From CAZZNY01 sp964655935 (lineage in GTDB: Bacteria; Patescibacteriota; Gracilibacteria; BD1-5; UBA2023), in the NCBI GenBank assembly GCA_964655935.1, contig CAZZNY010000001.1, forward strand, positions 310,001-374,000: 64,000 bases of DNA. Direction: 5' to 3'. The notes under the pieces were generated by a model, which worked only from the letters and a program-made list of their open reading frames with translations, made no database searches and was not told the origin of the DNA. Both the position numbers and the translations under genes were made by a program. Shown piece by piece: positions 21,449 to 32,655 of this stretch. Each line of letters starts with the position of its first letter. Within the stretch, counting starts at the first letter, position 1.

Positions 21449-22237
21449 ATGGCAGTAACTGCACAACAAATCAAGGAACTCCGAGATTCTACTGGTGTTT
21501 CTATGATGGAATGTAAAAACGCACTCGTAGAAACTGATGGTGATATCGATATGGCTATCGAAGTTCTCCGAAAAAAAGGAATCTCAAAAGCTGCAAAACG
21601 AGCTGACAATGCAACTCACGAAGGTAAAATCAAAATCACTACTGAAGGAAATACGGCATACATTGTTTCTGTAGCTTGTGAGACAGACTTTGTTTCACGA
21701 AACGAAATGTTTGATGGAATGTTGAATGAATTCGTAGGATTCCTCAAAAATTCTAGCTCAGAAGCTGAAGCTCTTACAAAAGCTGATACCCTCCGAACTG
21801 AATACACACTCAAGATTGGTGAAAACATGAGAATTCTCAAACTTACGAAAGTAACTGGAGATGTAATCGGTGTCTATATCCACTCAAACAGTAAAGTTGC
21901 TGCTATCGTTATCGGAAAAGCTGGTACTGATGCAGAGAAAATCAAACAAGTTGCTATGCACGTCGTAGCTTCACAGCCACTCGTAGTAAGTCCAAATGAT
22001 ATCGATGCAACTCTCGTAGCAAAAGAACAAGAGATCCAACTCGAACTCATGAAAAACGATCCAAAGAACGCTGGAAAACCAACTGAAATTCTTGAAAAAA
22101 TTATCGGTGGAAAAATGACAAAATTCCGAGAAGAGAACGCACTTCTCACTCAGCCATTTGTTATGAATCCAGACCAAAAAGTCCAAGACTTCATCGGAGC
22201 TGATGCTATCGTAAGTTTTGAAAGAATTGCAATTTAA
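21449..22237 (+). CDS. tsf: Elongation factor Ts
   Basis: Nucleotide exchange factor for EF-Tu; 262 residues. The N-terminal UBA domain is ELRDSTGVSMMECKNALVET, and the core includes EGKIKITTEGNTAYIVSVACETDFVS split across strands, then DVIGVYIHS and AMHVVASQPL. No TGA among about 16 glycines. CCCCTGACT precedes the ATG rather than a Shine-Dalgarno. Follows rpsB and a membrane-protein gene. Confidence 0.97.
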   Translation: MAVTAQQIKELRDSTGVSMMECKNALVETDGDIDMAIEVLRKKGISKAAKRADNATHEGKIKITTEGNTAYIVSVACETDFVSRNEMFDGMLNEFVGFLKNSSSEAEALTKADTLRTEYTLKIGENMRILKLTKVTGDVIGVYIHSNSKVAAIVIGKAGTDAEKIKQVAMHVVASQPLVVSPNDIDATLVAKEQEIQLELMKNDPKNAGKPTEILEKIIGGKMTKFREENALLTQPFVMNPDQKVQDFIGADAIVSFERIAI

Positions 22238-22252
22238 TTATTCCAAAAGGAA

Positions 22253-22282
22253 CGTCATCCTCGGGCTTGACCCGGGGATCCA
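22253..22282. repeat. Dispersed palindromic repeat (CCTCGGGCTTGACCCGGGGAT core)
   Basis: Reverse complement of the copy at 9433-9460, lying between tsf and tRNA-Trp. Confidence 0.75.
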
Positions 22283-22292
22283 ATCCTTTTTT

Positions 22293-22367
22293 AGCCCCAT
22301 AGTTCATCGGTTAGAATTCAGGACTCCAAATCCTGCGAGGTCGGTTCGATTCCAACTGGGGCTGCCA
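22293..22367 (+). tRNA. trnW: tRNA-Trp (anticodon CCA), CCA end encoded
   Basis: Acceptor AGCCCCA pairs with TGGGGCT, anticodon stem CAGGA/TCCTG holds the loop CTCCAAA with anticodon CCA, and GGTTCGATTCC forms the T arm. Reads UGG only, consistent with UGA being reassigned to glycine and not tryptophan. Its 3' end is the proposed attachment site of the element to the right. Confidence 0.93.
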
Positions 22368-24296
22368 TCAAAGATTTTTAAGAAATTCTCCACTTGGGGA
22401 ATTTTTTATTTGGCTTAATAGTGAGAATAACTGGTCTATAATTTTGGTTCCACTTTTTTCATTTTTAACTCTCTTTGTATCTTTCGAAGTGTTTTTAATA
22501 TTTGGCTTTCAGTTGCCATTTCAATTGGTTCTACCATCATTATTTTTATCTTTCAATTCAAGGGAGAATACGGGGTTTAATAGAGAAGAATCCATATTTA
22601 CCAATTCATCGTAATGCGGCACTCTTTTAAAAACAAAACCGAAAATAAACTCTACCATATGGATATCATCACTATGTACTATTTCACTCAGGTGTAATAA
22701 TGTATGTATTGCATATTTCGTAAAAGCCTCCTTACTTATTGTAGGTACATCTGGGATAATTCTACTCTCTTTGTAATTATCCAGAGTCGCAAGTTGTTTA
22801 TCGAGTCTCTCAAGTTCTTCCGCCATTTCTCTTGCAAGAGAATTTAATCACTCTCGCTTATAATCATCATAATCTTTTTTCGTGCTTTTTATTTTAATTA
22901 AAATGTCATTTTTCGATTCCTTGATTTCTTTCTCTTCTTTTACTACATTATTAGTTCTCTTCTCCCATAAATGTTCAAGATACTCTACAAAAAAATCTAC
23001 AGCTAGTTGATTGGGGCGAATACAATCAAAATATGTGAATACTGTATTTTCAAACTCAACCTTATTAACTCCAAAATAAAGACTCTTTTTGTCTGCGAAC
23101 TCAGGATGTAATTCTAGTAATCCTTTCCTTAATTTATTCGAATCCATTGGTATTAAAGCATGATAAGTAGCGTAACAACCCCCGTTTCCTTTCGGAAAAC
23201 TTCCCTTAAAGTAAACAGATCCAAAAGGAGAATAAACTAATTTTCTATACGGAAAATTTGAATCATTTTTTCAATATTGTCTTTTACTTTGACTCTGCTC
23301 GCTATTTTTTCAATATAATAAATCATATTTTGTGGTTCAATCAGGCAAAATACCTTGAACAATCTTAATATGTCTCTCATTTACTTTATTGAAGGTATCA
23401 ATCGATACTAATCAATCCCATAATGCTTTTATTGTTGTTCAATTAGTCCATTTTTCATTAATGAGACCTGCATAAGCAACATGAGATAATGTCATCCTAA
23501 GCTTTTTTTCAGTCATTGGTAATCCTCAAGATTTTCATACTACTACCCTTTCATTATGTGAATCCTTTCACCACCTATCAGTGAACCTGGATTTATATCA
23601 CATTGCGTTTATTTCCTCTGCTGCTGTCTTAAAATTATGGGTTCAGTCTTCAATTAATTCATAGGCTTTAATTATGAACTTAGACTCCTCCGGATGAGGA
23701 ATCATTGTGGTTGCTTTCTTTCAATTCAATAATACTTTTGAGTTTATGTATCAATAAATAGCCTGTCTTTGATTTTGACCCTGATTGGTATTGGAGATTT
23801 CTTTTGGAATGGTTCGTTGAAGAATAGTAATTCATTCATCACGAGCCTGAGAAACTTTAATGAGTTCATGAATATTCGTAAGATCTTTTAATGCCCACTC
23901 ATACTTGTGAATATCTTGAAATTCACTTTGAATAAATTTTTTTGCCTCAATTTTTTTTAATATTCAATAAGTATCAACTAAATTGACATTGAGACCCTTT
24001 AACTCTTCTTTAAGTATAAAGTAATCCTGAAACTCAAATCTACCAAATCTATCAAGATCTTTGACGACACAGTACTCAATATTCATACTATTGTTATTGA
24101 GTCGCAAAAAATTCATCATACTACTAAATCCGGGCCTTTCCATTTTTTTTCATGAAAAAGTATCTTTAAAAACCTCAATAACATTGAAGTTATTATAATC
24201 ACAAAATGATCTACAAATTTTTTCTTGTTCACCTAAATTACTATTTTTATTTTGTTCATCCGAAGATACGCGGCAGTATATGAGAACGTTAGTCAT
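22311..24296 (-). CDS. Large serine site-specific recombinase; C-terminus runs antisense into tRNA-Trp
   Basis: 661 residues with about 22 TGA codons read as Gly. The resolvase domain starts IYCRVSSDEQ (catalytic Ser about residue 11) and has KDLDRFGR at 79-86. The recombinase domain follows (MIPHPEESKFIIKAYELI, TAAEEINAMGYKS, MTLSHVAYAGLINEKW), then a beta-ribbon-like region without an obvious four-cysteine zinc site, and a coiled coil near residues 540-600. The last 18 residues are encoded by the antisense of tRNA-Trp, so they come from the host chromosome and are probably not native. Start ATG lies one base after the stop of the upstream gene, so the two are translationally coupled. It probably integrates and excises the 31.5 kb element. 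Confidence 0.9.
22359..22367. other. Proposed attL core (GGGCTGCCA) at the tRNA-Trp 3' end
   Basis: Nine bases identical to 53904-53912 at the far end of the element. It covers the tRNA 3' end including the encoded CCA. Inference from frame and context; a second candidate pair (TTTGGTTCCACTTT at 22443 and 53880) exists. Confidence 0.55.
22382..22408 (+). terminator. Terminator-like hairpin after tRNA-Trp
   Basis: AAATTCTCC and GGGGAATTT pair around ACTT, then TTTATT. It lies inside the element, so it replaces the original tRNA terminator. Confidence 0.65.
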
Positions 24297-24297
24297 G

Positions 24298-24894
24298 TTA
24301 CTTGTTTTTTATCATATAATCTTTAAAACTTGAATTCCCAAATTTCATCATATTATTCATAAATTTTCCCAATCCATCGTCAATACTATCTGGGGTTTGA
24401 TACAATTTTTTATCTGCTTCAAATAACTCTCTAAGTTTAGTTATAATCTCTCCTGATGGCTTAAACTCAGCACCAAATGCCATACAATGATGCGCATGTG
24501 AGGCAAATGTTTGTATATAAACAAGAAGCTTTTTATCTGAAAAACAAAGATTTACTATTGATCAAAAATCAAAGTAAACTTTCTTTTTATCCAATTTACC
24601 AAGAAAAGTTTTTGATTCCCCGTTCTCAAAATATTTGTATACGGATTTACTTAAATAATCGTCATTATGAAGTAACCCATGAAATACTTCATTTAATTTA
24701 TTTTTTATATTCAATGTCAATTCTTCTTGATGATCCTGCTCAAGTATTTTTTCATAAAAACTTGAGTATTGAATTAAAAAAAGCTTACACATATCAATAA
24801 TATTCACAGAATCATCTTCAATTCAAGAATTTTTACTATTTTTTAGTACGGATACTATTCCCTGCTTCGTTGAAGTTGATGGAATATTTGCCAT
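24298..24894 (-). CDS. Hypothetical protein upstream of the recombinase
   Basis: 198 residues with two TGA codons read as Gly. Helical and charged; a weakly conserved-looking HAHHCMAFG segment lies near residue 135. No recognised domain. Its stop is one base from the recombinase start, so the two are coupled; an accessory or recombination-directionality role is possible but unproven. Confidence 0.65.
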
Positions 24895-25111
24895 GTATCA
24901 TTTTTCTGACACTAGCAGTAAAATTTCTTTCTTAAAATAATTTACCATATAAAAAAGAAGATTAATTGTAATTTTTCAGCTATTATATGCGAAGTTCTAC
25001 TTAGACAAAATTTATCTACAAATTCAATTTGTTTAAAATACCTACTAGAATGGTGTAAGTAATATATCAATAACAACACATGATATTTCCTGATTTTAGG
25101 CATATTAAAAA

Positions 25112-25140
25112 TTGACAAACAGTATCAATTTGAGTATAAA
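25112..25140 (+). promoter_or_regulatory. Promoter of small-protein cassette 3
   Basis: TTGACA (25112-25117) and TATAAA (25135-25140) with an exact 17-base spacer. A leader hairpin (CACATCCTCA/TGAGGATTGTG, 25166-25189) follows. The rest of 24895-25111 is AT-rich with nothing recognised. Confidence 0.7.
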
Positions 25141-25208
25141 TCGCGCACATCCAAGATGAGATGTTCACATCCTCATGGTGAGGATTGTGTATTTATATGG
25201 AGACTAAC

Positions 25209-25604
25209 ATGTCCGAAGCTAAAATTACTCGTTTTGTAGCAGTTGCGGAAAAGATTTGGAGAATATGGGTCATAGCGTGCGTTTTTGTCCTTCCAATACT
25301 ATATTTTGAATATAAGAATGAATTAGATGGAATAATTCCGTCTCTCATTATATTAGTGATTTGGTTTTTAACAGTAGCAGTCACTGCTGATAAACCAAGG
25401 GATACACCCAGATTTTATCCACACGCAGGACCACCAAATCTTATCCTAAAAGGAATGTGTCAGGTAGAAGGATTAATAGCCCTGATCATCTCGATCATCG
25501 CTACTTACTTTCATGCATGGCGACTTTTGGCTTTCGGGAGTATTGGTCTCTTTCTGCTAGTTTTGCAGCTCATTTGTCTCTGGAAATACAGAGCTGCTAA
25601 CTAG
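25209..25604 (+). CDS. Four-helix membrane protein (cassette 3)
   Basis: 131 residues. Start ATG 25209 is chosen because GGAG lies seven to eight bases before it; the in-frame ATG at 25197 would overlap this site. Membrane segments: IWVIACVFVLPILYF, IIPSLIILVIWFLTVAV, GLIALIISIIATYFHAW and LLAFGSIGLFLLVLQLICL. All seven glycines are GGN, with no TGA, unlike neighbouring element genes. It has its own promoter, leader hairpin and perfect terminator, as in cassettes 1 and 2. Function unknown. Confidence 0.75.
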   Translation: MSEAKITRFVAVAEKIWRIWVIACVFVLPILYFEYKNELDGIIPSLIILVIWFLTVAVTADKPRDTPRFYPHAGPPNLILKGMCQVEGLIALIISIIATYFHAWRLLAFGSIGLFLLVLQLICLWKYRAAN

Positions 25605-25611
25605 CCTACAC

Positions 25612-25639
25612 AAAACCACCGCTCGAAGCGGTGGTTTTG
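25612..25639 (+). terminator. Rho-independent terminator of cassette 3
   Basis: CAAAACCACCGCT and AGCGGTGGTTTTG form a perfect 13-base stem with a two-base CG centre. Confidence 0.9.
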
Positions 25640-25649
25640 CTATATAAGA

Positions 25650-26537
25650 TTATACCTTTAATGTGTTATCTACACGATAAGTTGTCTGCATCATAACTTG
25701 TCCTGAATTTGGAAAATTGTATGCCTCTGAAATATTTCCAGAAAGTGCTGCTAATTTGGTATGAGTATCTGCTTTTCATTTAAGTTCTATTTGAGTATGC
25801 TTTTGTTTCAAAGATTGTTGTTCAGATAGTCTTTTTCTAATAATCTGGATGCACTTCGCTGCCAATTCTTTTGAGATTATCTCTCCACCATCCACTCTTG
25901 CCTGGTAAAGAAATTTTATATCCTCTTCTTTTATATCATATCTTGAATCCATACACTGCTCTGGTAGCTTTGCAAGAGCTTGTTGATAGTATTTCTTATA
26001 CCAATCTCATTTACTTGTTCTAATACGATCACCAAAGCGAATCATATCGACAAGGGTGATTCATCATGTTTTAAGACTGTGTGAGATCGAATCTTCGTCA
26101 ACTTCTTCATTTACATTCTGTAAATCAGACAAAATCACACTCCTATCATTTAAGAAGCGTATTTGCTGACATAGCACGTAATATTCATTACTGAAATAAT
26201 CTATTTTTCCTTTTTTTGTCCATAATGTAATATCACCTTTGCTATCGATTTTTTCTTCAACTCCAAGAAACTTTAGATGTTGCTGATAGGAAGATATTTT
26301 ACGAAAATTTGTATTAAAAATTACTTGGTTTTTCCCATCGACAAAATACCAAATTTTCTTTGAATCTCAAATTGCAAACACATCTTGTCACACATTTTTA
26401 CAAAAAATTTCTTTGCCTTCTGGTAGTTTCAAAGATTCCCTATTAGAACGAAGTAATTCCATCTCCATCTGAACAAGAGGGGATTCTTGCATCCTAGATA
26501 CTGTCGGTGTTTTTGGCACCGTTGGTCAATATGCCAT
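25650..26537 (-). CDS. Hypothetical element protein
   Basis: 295 residues, intact only with TGA as Gly. No signal peptide. The middle is beta-like (KIWYFVDGKNQVIF) and the C-terminal 100 residues are helical (KELAAKCIQIIRKRLSEQQ). No domain recognised. It follows the 1142-residue coiled-coil gene with only 6 bases between them, so it belongs to the same operon (four genes, 30794 down to 25650). Confidence 0.65.
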
Positions 26538-26543
26538 AATTTA

Positions 26544-29500
26544 TTAGTTAGATATACGAGAATTGTCTTGATTGTTATAATCTTGAACTGATTTCTTCAA
26601 TTCTGGACTCATCTCTTTCACGCATTCTATCATATATTTTCAAAAAAGCTCAAAATTTGCATATTTTTTGAAAACTTCAAGATTTGATTCTTTTCCAGGT
26701 TCTGTTTTCTTTTGGGCTTGAATTCAATCTCTAAGAGCCTGGTTGAATTCTCGTGTAAGTCTATCAATGTGATCTTGGATGATTTTTGCTCGTTGAATTT
26801 TTATCTCTGCAACCTGTGCTTCACTCAGGGCTTTCACATCAATTCATCTTTCTTGAATATATCTCATTAAACCATCATCTACGGCTTCTTGAACCAATCA
26901 CTTTAAATCCTCTACTTTTTCGGCTTTTCCAAGGGCTTCTCTCACTTTTCCAAATTTTGCAGAGATTTCAGGTTTTCAAGTTCTTCCACCTCCAACAGCA
27001 ACATCTCAAATAGTCACGCCATTGAGATTTTGAGCAAAATCTTTCATGAGACTTGCTACAGATTGCACACCTGCATTTCATGGAGTCTCACCACCCTCAA
27101 CATCAGGGATTTTTGGGGAGCGACCAAGATTTGCAAGTTGTCTGTTAAATTGATCTATCTGTTTTTCTATTTGTTCTTGTTGTTGGGAATAGGATCGTAA
27201 AAGTGTGGTATCAGTGTCTTTCTGGCTTGTGAGTCAAGCTATTTTTGCTTTTGTTACCTCGAGTTTTCCTTTAAGAACAACAAGAGATTGTTCTATTCTG
27301 TTTCGCTTTATTTCAAGTGTTTTAGCTATTTTTTCTTGTCATTCAGATCTTTGTTCATTGATATGTCTCTCTAAACCTCTTTCTGTTACTATTCTACTGT
27401 TTTCAATCTCAATTTCAAGTTGAGATATAAGCCACTGACGCTCTGGATCAAGATGTTTTTCAAGTTTCTTCAATCAGGTCTGTCTTTTCTTTTCCAGTTC
27501 CTTTGGAATTCATTTTACCACTTTATCACGAATAACTGCGAGTCTTCTTTCCAGGTCTTCCAAGAGAGATTTTTGTTCTCACTCTAAATCTCCAAGACTA
27601 GTCTCTATCTCTTTGGCTCTTGTTTGTAAACCTTGAAATGTATCTTCAAGTCTTTCACCTCTTGCTTCGGCTCTATCGACAGAAGCATTAAGCTTCTTTG
27701 ATTTTACTTCTGTTAGTTTAATTTTGTGTTCAAGAGCTCACTTTACAAGTACTCTTCCTTGCTCCTGTTGATATTGTTGCTGAATATCTGGATCATTCAT
27801 ATTTTTCTTTCCAATAACCCCAAGATTTACTCTTGCAAGTTTATCTCTAAATGATTGAAGTCGTTTGTATTCTGGAGCATTTTCTGCAAGTGGCTTTCCA
27901 TTTTTTGTGAAAATTACACCATTACCACTCACATCTACTTGAAATTCAATTCTCATTCTTGCCATATAGTCATACTCATTTCGGATTGCCCAAGAAAGTG
28001 CTTGTTGTGCTCAGGATTTTCAAACACGATTCGCTCATCGTAAAACTCAAACGAACATGAGATTGTGAACAAGAGACATTGCAAGGTTCTCTCCTTTGAG
28101 ATTATTCATAAGGAGATTTGCTGCATCTTCTTCAGATCTCAAGACTCATTCTCGAAGAGTATCGACTCAAAGATTTGCTCCAGTAATAATTCCGGTTTCA
28201 GCAAAAAGGCTGGAAGTTTTTACCATAAATGTTTTAAGTGGTCATGCTTCCATTCACTTAAACATAGCTCATTCCATAGCCGATCAAAATTTTCCTATAG
28301 TTCCCATAGAAGCGATTCCTAATCCAAAATCAAAAGCTTGCTGGATGGCAAATCTTCCCACTGACATTGTTTCTCAATCTTTATCCAACACTCACACTTC
28401 TTTTGCGAAAGTTTGACCAAATTCCCCCTCATCATTGTATTTTGCATAAGCTCACATGGATAGTCCTCGAAATAATTTCTCGCTCAAGGTAAAAATGGTT
28501 CCAGACATAGCAACACTTGATCATTCTGAAAGTACATCCACTCAGAAAGTAACAAGTCCAGCGAGAGCAATACTTCCAAGAAGCAATGCTCATTTCCCTG
28601 GTCTTAAAAGTGTTTCTTGCCAAGCATCACTCATTTTGTCTTTAAACTTTTGCCATCCTGAGGATCTCATGATATTTGAAGCATTCTCTTCTGGTGTTTT
28701 ACTTGGATCATAATGAGAAAAATCCAATTCCATCTCTATTGTCTGAGCTTTTCAACCTATCACTACCTGGATTGGACTCTTGATCTTTGATTTCATTTGC
28801 ACACACTCTGGAAGTGGTTTACAGGCAAGAAGAGTTGCAATATATTGAACATTGAGACTATAGACTCATTTTTCAAATTCTTGTTCAAATCTCATTCATG
28901 GAATACGAATTCTATCAGCCAATCTTCTATTCTCTCTTGGATTATCAAGACTAGCCATAGCATCAGCTTCAGTAATTTTTCATTTCTCCAAAGCTTCTGC
29001 AAGAATTTTCGCTTCATCATTAAGATGTTGTTCTATTTTTTGATATTCCTGAAAAAACCCGGCAGCTTTTTTGGTATGTTCTGGACTTTTTGGATCAAAT
29101 TGAAAATCCCTTAGAAGCTTCACTCTACCATGATATGACTCACTGCTTTTAATGAGTTGTTTTCAAATTTTCGTCTCTGCAAAACCTTCCAGTGCTGGTG
29201 GAATTTTTTTACCTTCAGCAAGTATGTGAAGAGTTTGTTTATTTAAGATGCATTCTTTAGTTCCAGGACTCAAATATTGTTTTAGGTTTTTTGCCTTAAA
29301 AACAAGAAGAATAGTAAATATATCTGGCTTTGTGCCTTCTTTTATATCAAGATTTACATGTGAATCAATAAAAGCAACAAGTGGACTATTCCACTTCCAA
29401 CCATTCACAACATGCTCTAATTGAGGATTATTATATTCATGAGAAACAAAACTCTCAATAGCATCTTTTATAATTGAATCACTCAGTCAAAGTTTTGAGA

Positions 29501-29972
29501 GATCAATATTTCACTTTTCAAAGGAAGCTTTATGTTTTTTGAGATGTTGAAAAACTATCTCTCTTTTTGCATCACTTACCTCTTGCTGAGTAAGTCATTC
29601 ATGCGATTGTCGTAGTTGTCTCAATAGATCTTGTGTTGATGGTTGTACTTCTGGCTGATGTTGAGGTTTTTCTTCTGCTGTCATGGCGTGTTTTACTTGT
29701 ACACCTTGCTCTTGATGTTCATTATTTCTTCAAGGCACTCGATGTAAAGCCTCGACAAAAGAAGCCTTTATATCTCTTTTTACCTCTGGAGGAGTAACCG
29801 CAAGTATTGTCTCCGTATCATGAAAAGCTCAAAGTTCTCAAATTCTTCTCTCAACACCTTTCATCGTTTTTTCATGCCTCTCAAGCTTCTCCAGCCTTGC
29901 ACGTTCCTGTGCTTCTGGAGTGAGTGGAACATTTCCTTGTTGTTCATATGGATTTGGATCTTGTCCAGCCAT
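26544..29972 (-). CDS. Giant coiled-coil membrane-associated protein, unknown function
   Basis: 1142 residues with about 35 TGA codons read as Gly; the longest gene in the window. Order: a charged N-terminal region; a globular part (residues about 180-470); a Gly/Ala-rich hydrophobic section about 500-720 with possible membrane segments (ALLLGSIALAGLVTFGVDVL, MSLVHNLMFVGVL); then a long coiled coil about 760-960 (KKLNASVDRAEARGERLEDT, EIEIENSRIVTERGLERHIN); and a helical tail. The design recalls tape-measure or conjugation-associated proteins, but no family is recognised. Central gene of a four-gene operon. Confidence 0.7.
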
Positions 29973-29986
29973 GGAATTATTATTAT

Positions 29987-30427
29987 TTATACAAATACTC
30001 TATTCATTTCCCTGTGTGCATTTTGAAGGAGACTAACAGGATTTTCCTTTTGTATTGTCTCTGGTGCTTCAACTGCTTTTTGAATGAAAGCTTGTTGCAT
30101 ACCAAATTGAATCTGTATTGCCTGAAGCTCTCAAGTATCTCATCTGGTTAATCATCGAAGATGATCAAGGATAAATTGTTTTTCTTGTGCCAATAATCTA
30201 CTTATATGCTCCAACTGTTGTTCATCCTGTCTTTCCACTGCTTTTTTAGTAACTTCTTGTATCTGTGTTAAAAAATCTCAATCTCCATGGAAAAGCCTTG
30301 AACGAGCCATATGAAAATTCACGTCTCTTGCCAAAGACATGCATCGATCAAGTTTCTCCTTTTGTGGATTGTTTTCTTTGATCTCAAAAGGAGAAGTTGG
30401 ATGTGAGGATATGGAATTAAAAGACAT
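29987..30427 (-). CDS. Hypothetical helical element protein
   Basis: 146 residues, four TGA codons read as Gly. Predominantly helical, with EVTKKAVERQDEQQLEHISR and IQIQFGMQQAFIQKAVEAPE stretches and no membrane segment. Stop lies 15 bases before the giant coiled-coil gene, so a partner role is plausible. No family recognised. Confidence 0.6.
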
Positions 30428-30512
30428 GTAAAAATAATATCATATACTCATTACAGGATAGCATAATTATGCTATCCTTGCAAATTTTGTCATAAATTAA
30501 AGGATTCATGGT

Positions 30513-30794
30513 CTATATATCTAGCATATCCCACTCCCCTCCAATTAACCATCTTAAGGCAGATAATTTTCAATTAAGCATTCCAAATTCAAAATCATTC
30601 TCATACCATAGATTTTCCTTTCAATATTGCTTCTCAATTCTTTTGGCATTTTTCAATATTTCTTTCCAAATATTTGGCTCAATTTTCTCTCAATCTTTAA
30701 CTCTTTGTTTTAAGTCTTGGTGCCTATTGTACCAAATCTGGTCAATGAGTCTCTCAATTTCTATAAGAATTTCATCTTTGGTTCTCTTGTACAT
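30513..30794 (-). CDS. Small hypothetical element protein
   Basis: 93 residues, three TGA codons as Gly. MYKRTKDEILIEIERLIDQI and a conserved-looking C-terminus (FEFGMLNGKLSALRWLIGGE) resemble small phage or plasmid proteins in which a helical hairpin ends in a GKLSALRW-like motif. No function assigned. Separated from the next gene by about 85 bases. Confidence 0.6.
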
Positions 30795-30846
30795 ATTGTT
30801 ATAAAATTAGTAAGTAAAAATAAATAAAGGGTTAGTGATATTGGAA

Positions 30847-32349
30847 TTATTTTTTCTTGAAACTCACAACCTTTCAAGAAATGTTGATTAACTCAAAGTC
30901 TTGTGTAATTTGTGATATTTTTTGAATTTTGCTTTTTACTCTAGTAAAATTATGTTCATGAAATATTTTACAGATATCATTCTTTTTCTCTTCAATTTGG
31001 TGTACTTTCTTTATATGAAGTAGATTATGTCCAAGATGTAGGTAAAACTTCATCATGCTTCAATTTGTTGGGATTTGGAGTGCTTTTGTAGATATATAGT
31101 GAGTAATAAATAGCTCTCTACTATTTTTTATGCCATCTCGATTTGGAAGAATGGTATATTTGAGTTGACACTTTCCATCTTTTTTTAAAATATCAATATC
31201 CAAAAAATTATGGAATTTCTTTTCAAATTTGATTTGTAGACTCATATTTTTGATGCTAGAAATGATGGTTTTTAAGTAGGTCACATTGAAGTTCAAATTG
31301 CAAGTCTTCAAGAAATAATTTGCTTCTATTTCCATGTTTTTTCAATACACAAAACCTCAATCTTGTTGCATTTGATAAAAAAACATAAGTGATAAAATAA
31401 GTTGTAATTCCTTACCTGAAAGATTGCTCTCTACAAGAAATTTTTCTATATATTCTTTGATTACAATCTTATTTGACCAATCTTTTTCTCCAATAATTCC
31501 AAATTTCTCCTTGAAAAACCGATATGTTTTTATAATTGAATTTTGCTCTGCAATATCTCATATTTGATTGGTTTCTTGGAGCTTATAATAACTTTTCACA
31601 AATGAGAATGGCTCTCATATTGGTCTTCACTTATTGGAAAAATCATTTATATAGTTTTTCTCATAATTAATCCTATAGCCATTGGTTTTTTTTCAATTTT
31701 CAAGAATAGTTTCTCATTCATATTTAATTCACAACACCTCAAGAACATTGGTAATGGGGATGTAATTTATTTTCCTAATTGTTTGAAATTTAGGAAAAAG
31801 AAGTTTTTCTCAATGGAGAAGTTTTAGTGAAAAACAATCTAGGTCACTTGGCTTGTGATGAAAACTTCATGGAATTCTACTAATTCTTGTGGTATCAAAG
31901 CAATTGTGATCAAATTTTAAATCAAGAATATTCTCTAGTTCCTCTGCTCTTTCCTTCCAATCTCATAAGTATTGATCCTTATCTTTTTTCTTGTATTGAG
32001 ATAGATCAAGCATAATATATAGATGGAAACCATTCCTACTTTCCACAACAAGATCAAAGAGGTTTGAATGACTCATAATAGTGCTTTGAATAGTGGTTTT
32101 AGATAATCATGGATTGTCTTGTAAATCAATATCAAAGTAAAAGGCATTGTAGGAGAGAATGTTTTTGTCACTCCTATCTTTCTTCCCTTCCCTATAGCCA
32201 TTAATAGAGAAAAAGAGATTGGTTCTTTCATTATCTTTTGAGTAAACAAATGGAGTAGTATAGTTTTTGAGAAAAACACTTCATCTTTTTCTCCAAAACC
32301 TTATCCATGCCTCTAATGTCTCTTCTTGGTATTTTGTTTGTTTTGGCAT
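30847..32349 (-). CDS. PrimPol-like (archaeo-eukaryotic primase) replication protein
   Basis: 500 residues. The three catalytic motifs of the AEP superfamily can be read: YFDIDL (Asp73, Asp75), SRNGFHLYI (His109, the sxH motif) and CFDTTRISRIPGSFHHK (Asp152 with the basic RIPGS loop). Such proteins start replication of many plasmids and integrative elements. The C-terminal half is helical with KIVIKEYIEKFLVE and no helicase motifs. Fourteen or so TGA codons read as Gly. The upstream region carries paired hairpins (32459-32545) that could be an origin or regulatory site. Confidence 0.75.
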
Positions 32350-32458
32350 GATATTCATAAAATATAAATTGATTAAGAAATAAAAATTGCTAGCAAAAAA
32401 TCATTATATTAAGATTTTTTGTATTTTTGAATTTTGGTAAAAAAAGATAAAGAAACTT

Positions 32459-32545
32459 TCAAAAGTGGGAGATTTTCAGGAAAAAGTGCATTCAAAAAAA
32501 GCTAAGGATTTAAGAATTTTTATCAAAAGTGGGAGAAAAATTCTT
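32459..32545. repeat. Two hairpins sharing the loop TCAAAAGTGGGAGA upstream of the replication gene
   Basis: The 14-base loop occurs at 32459-32472 and 32523-32536. The second is framed by a perfect 10-base stem, AAGAATTTTT/AAAAATTCTT (32512-32545); the first by a shorter GAAA/TTTC stem. Candidate origin or Rep-binding site; the remaining 32350-32655 is AT-rich without a gene. Confidence 0.6.
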
Positions 32546-32655
32546 CAAAAAAATCTTTGTGGAATTAGAATTGAGATATGTATATATAAATATATAAAAA
32601 ATGAGGAGATATTTTTTTAGAATATCACCTCATAAATTCTAATTTCATAAACTTT

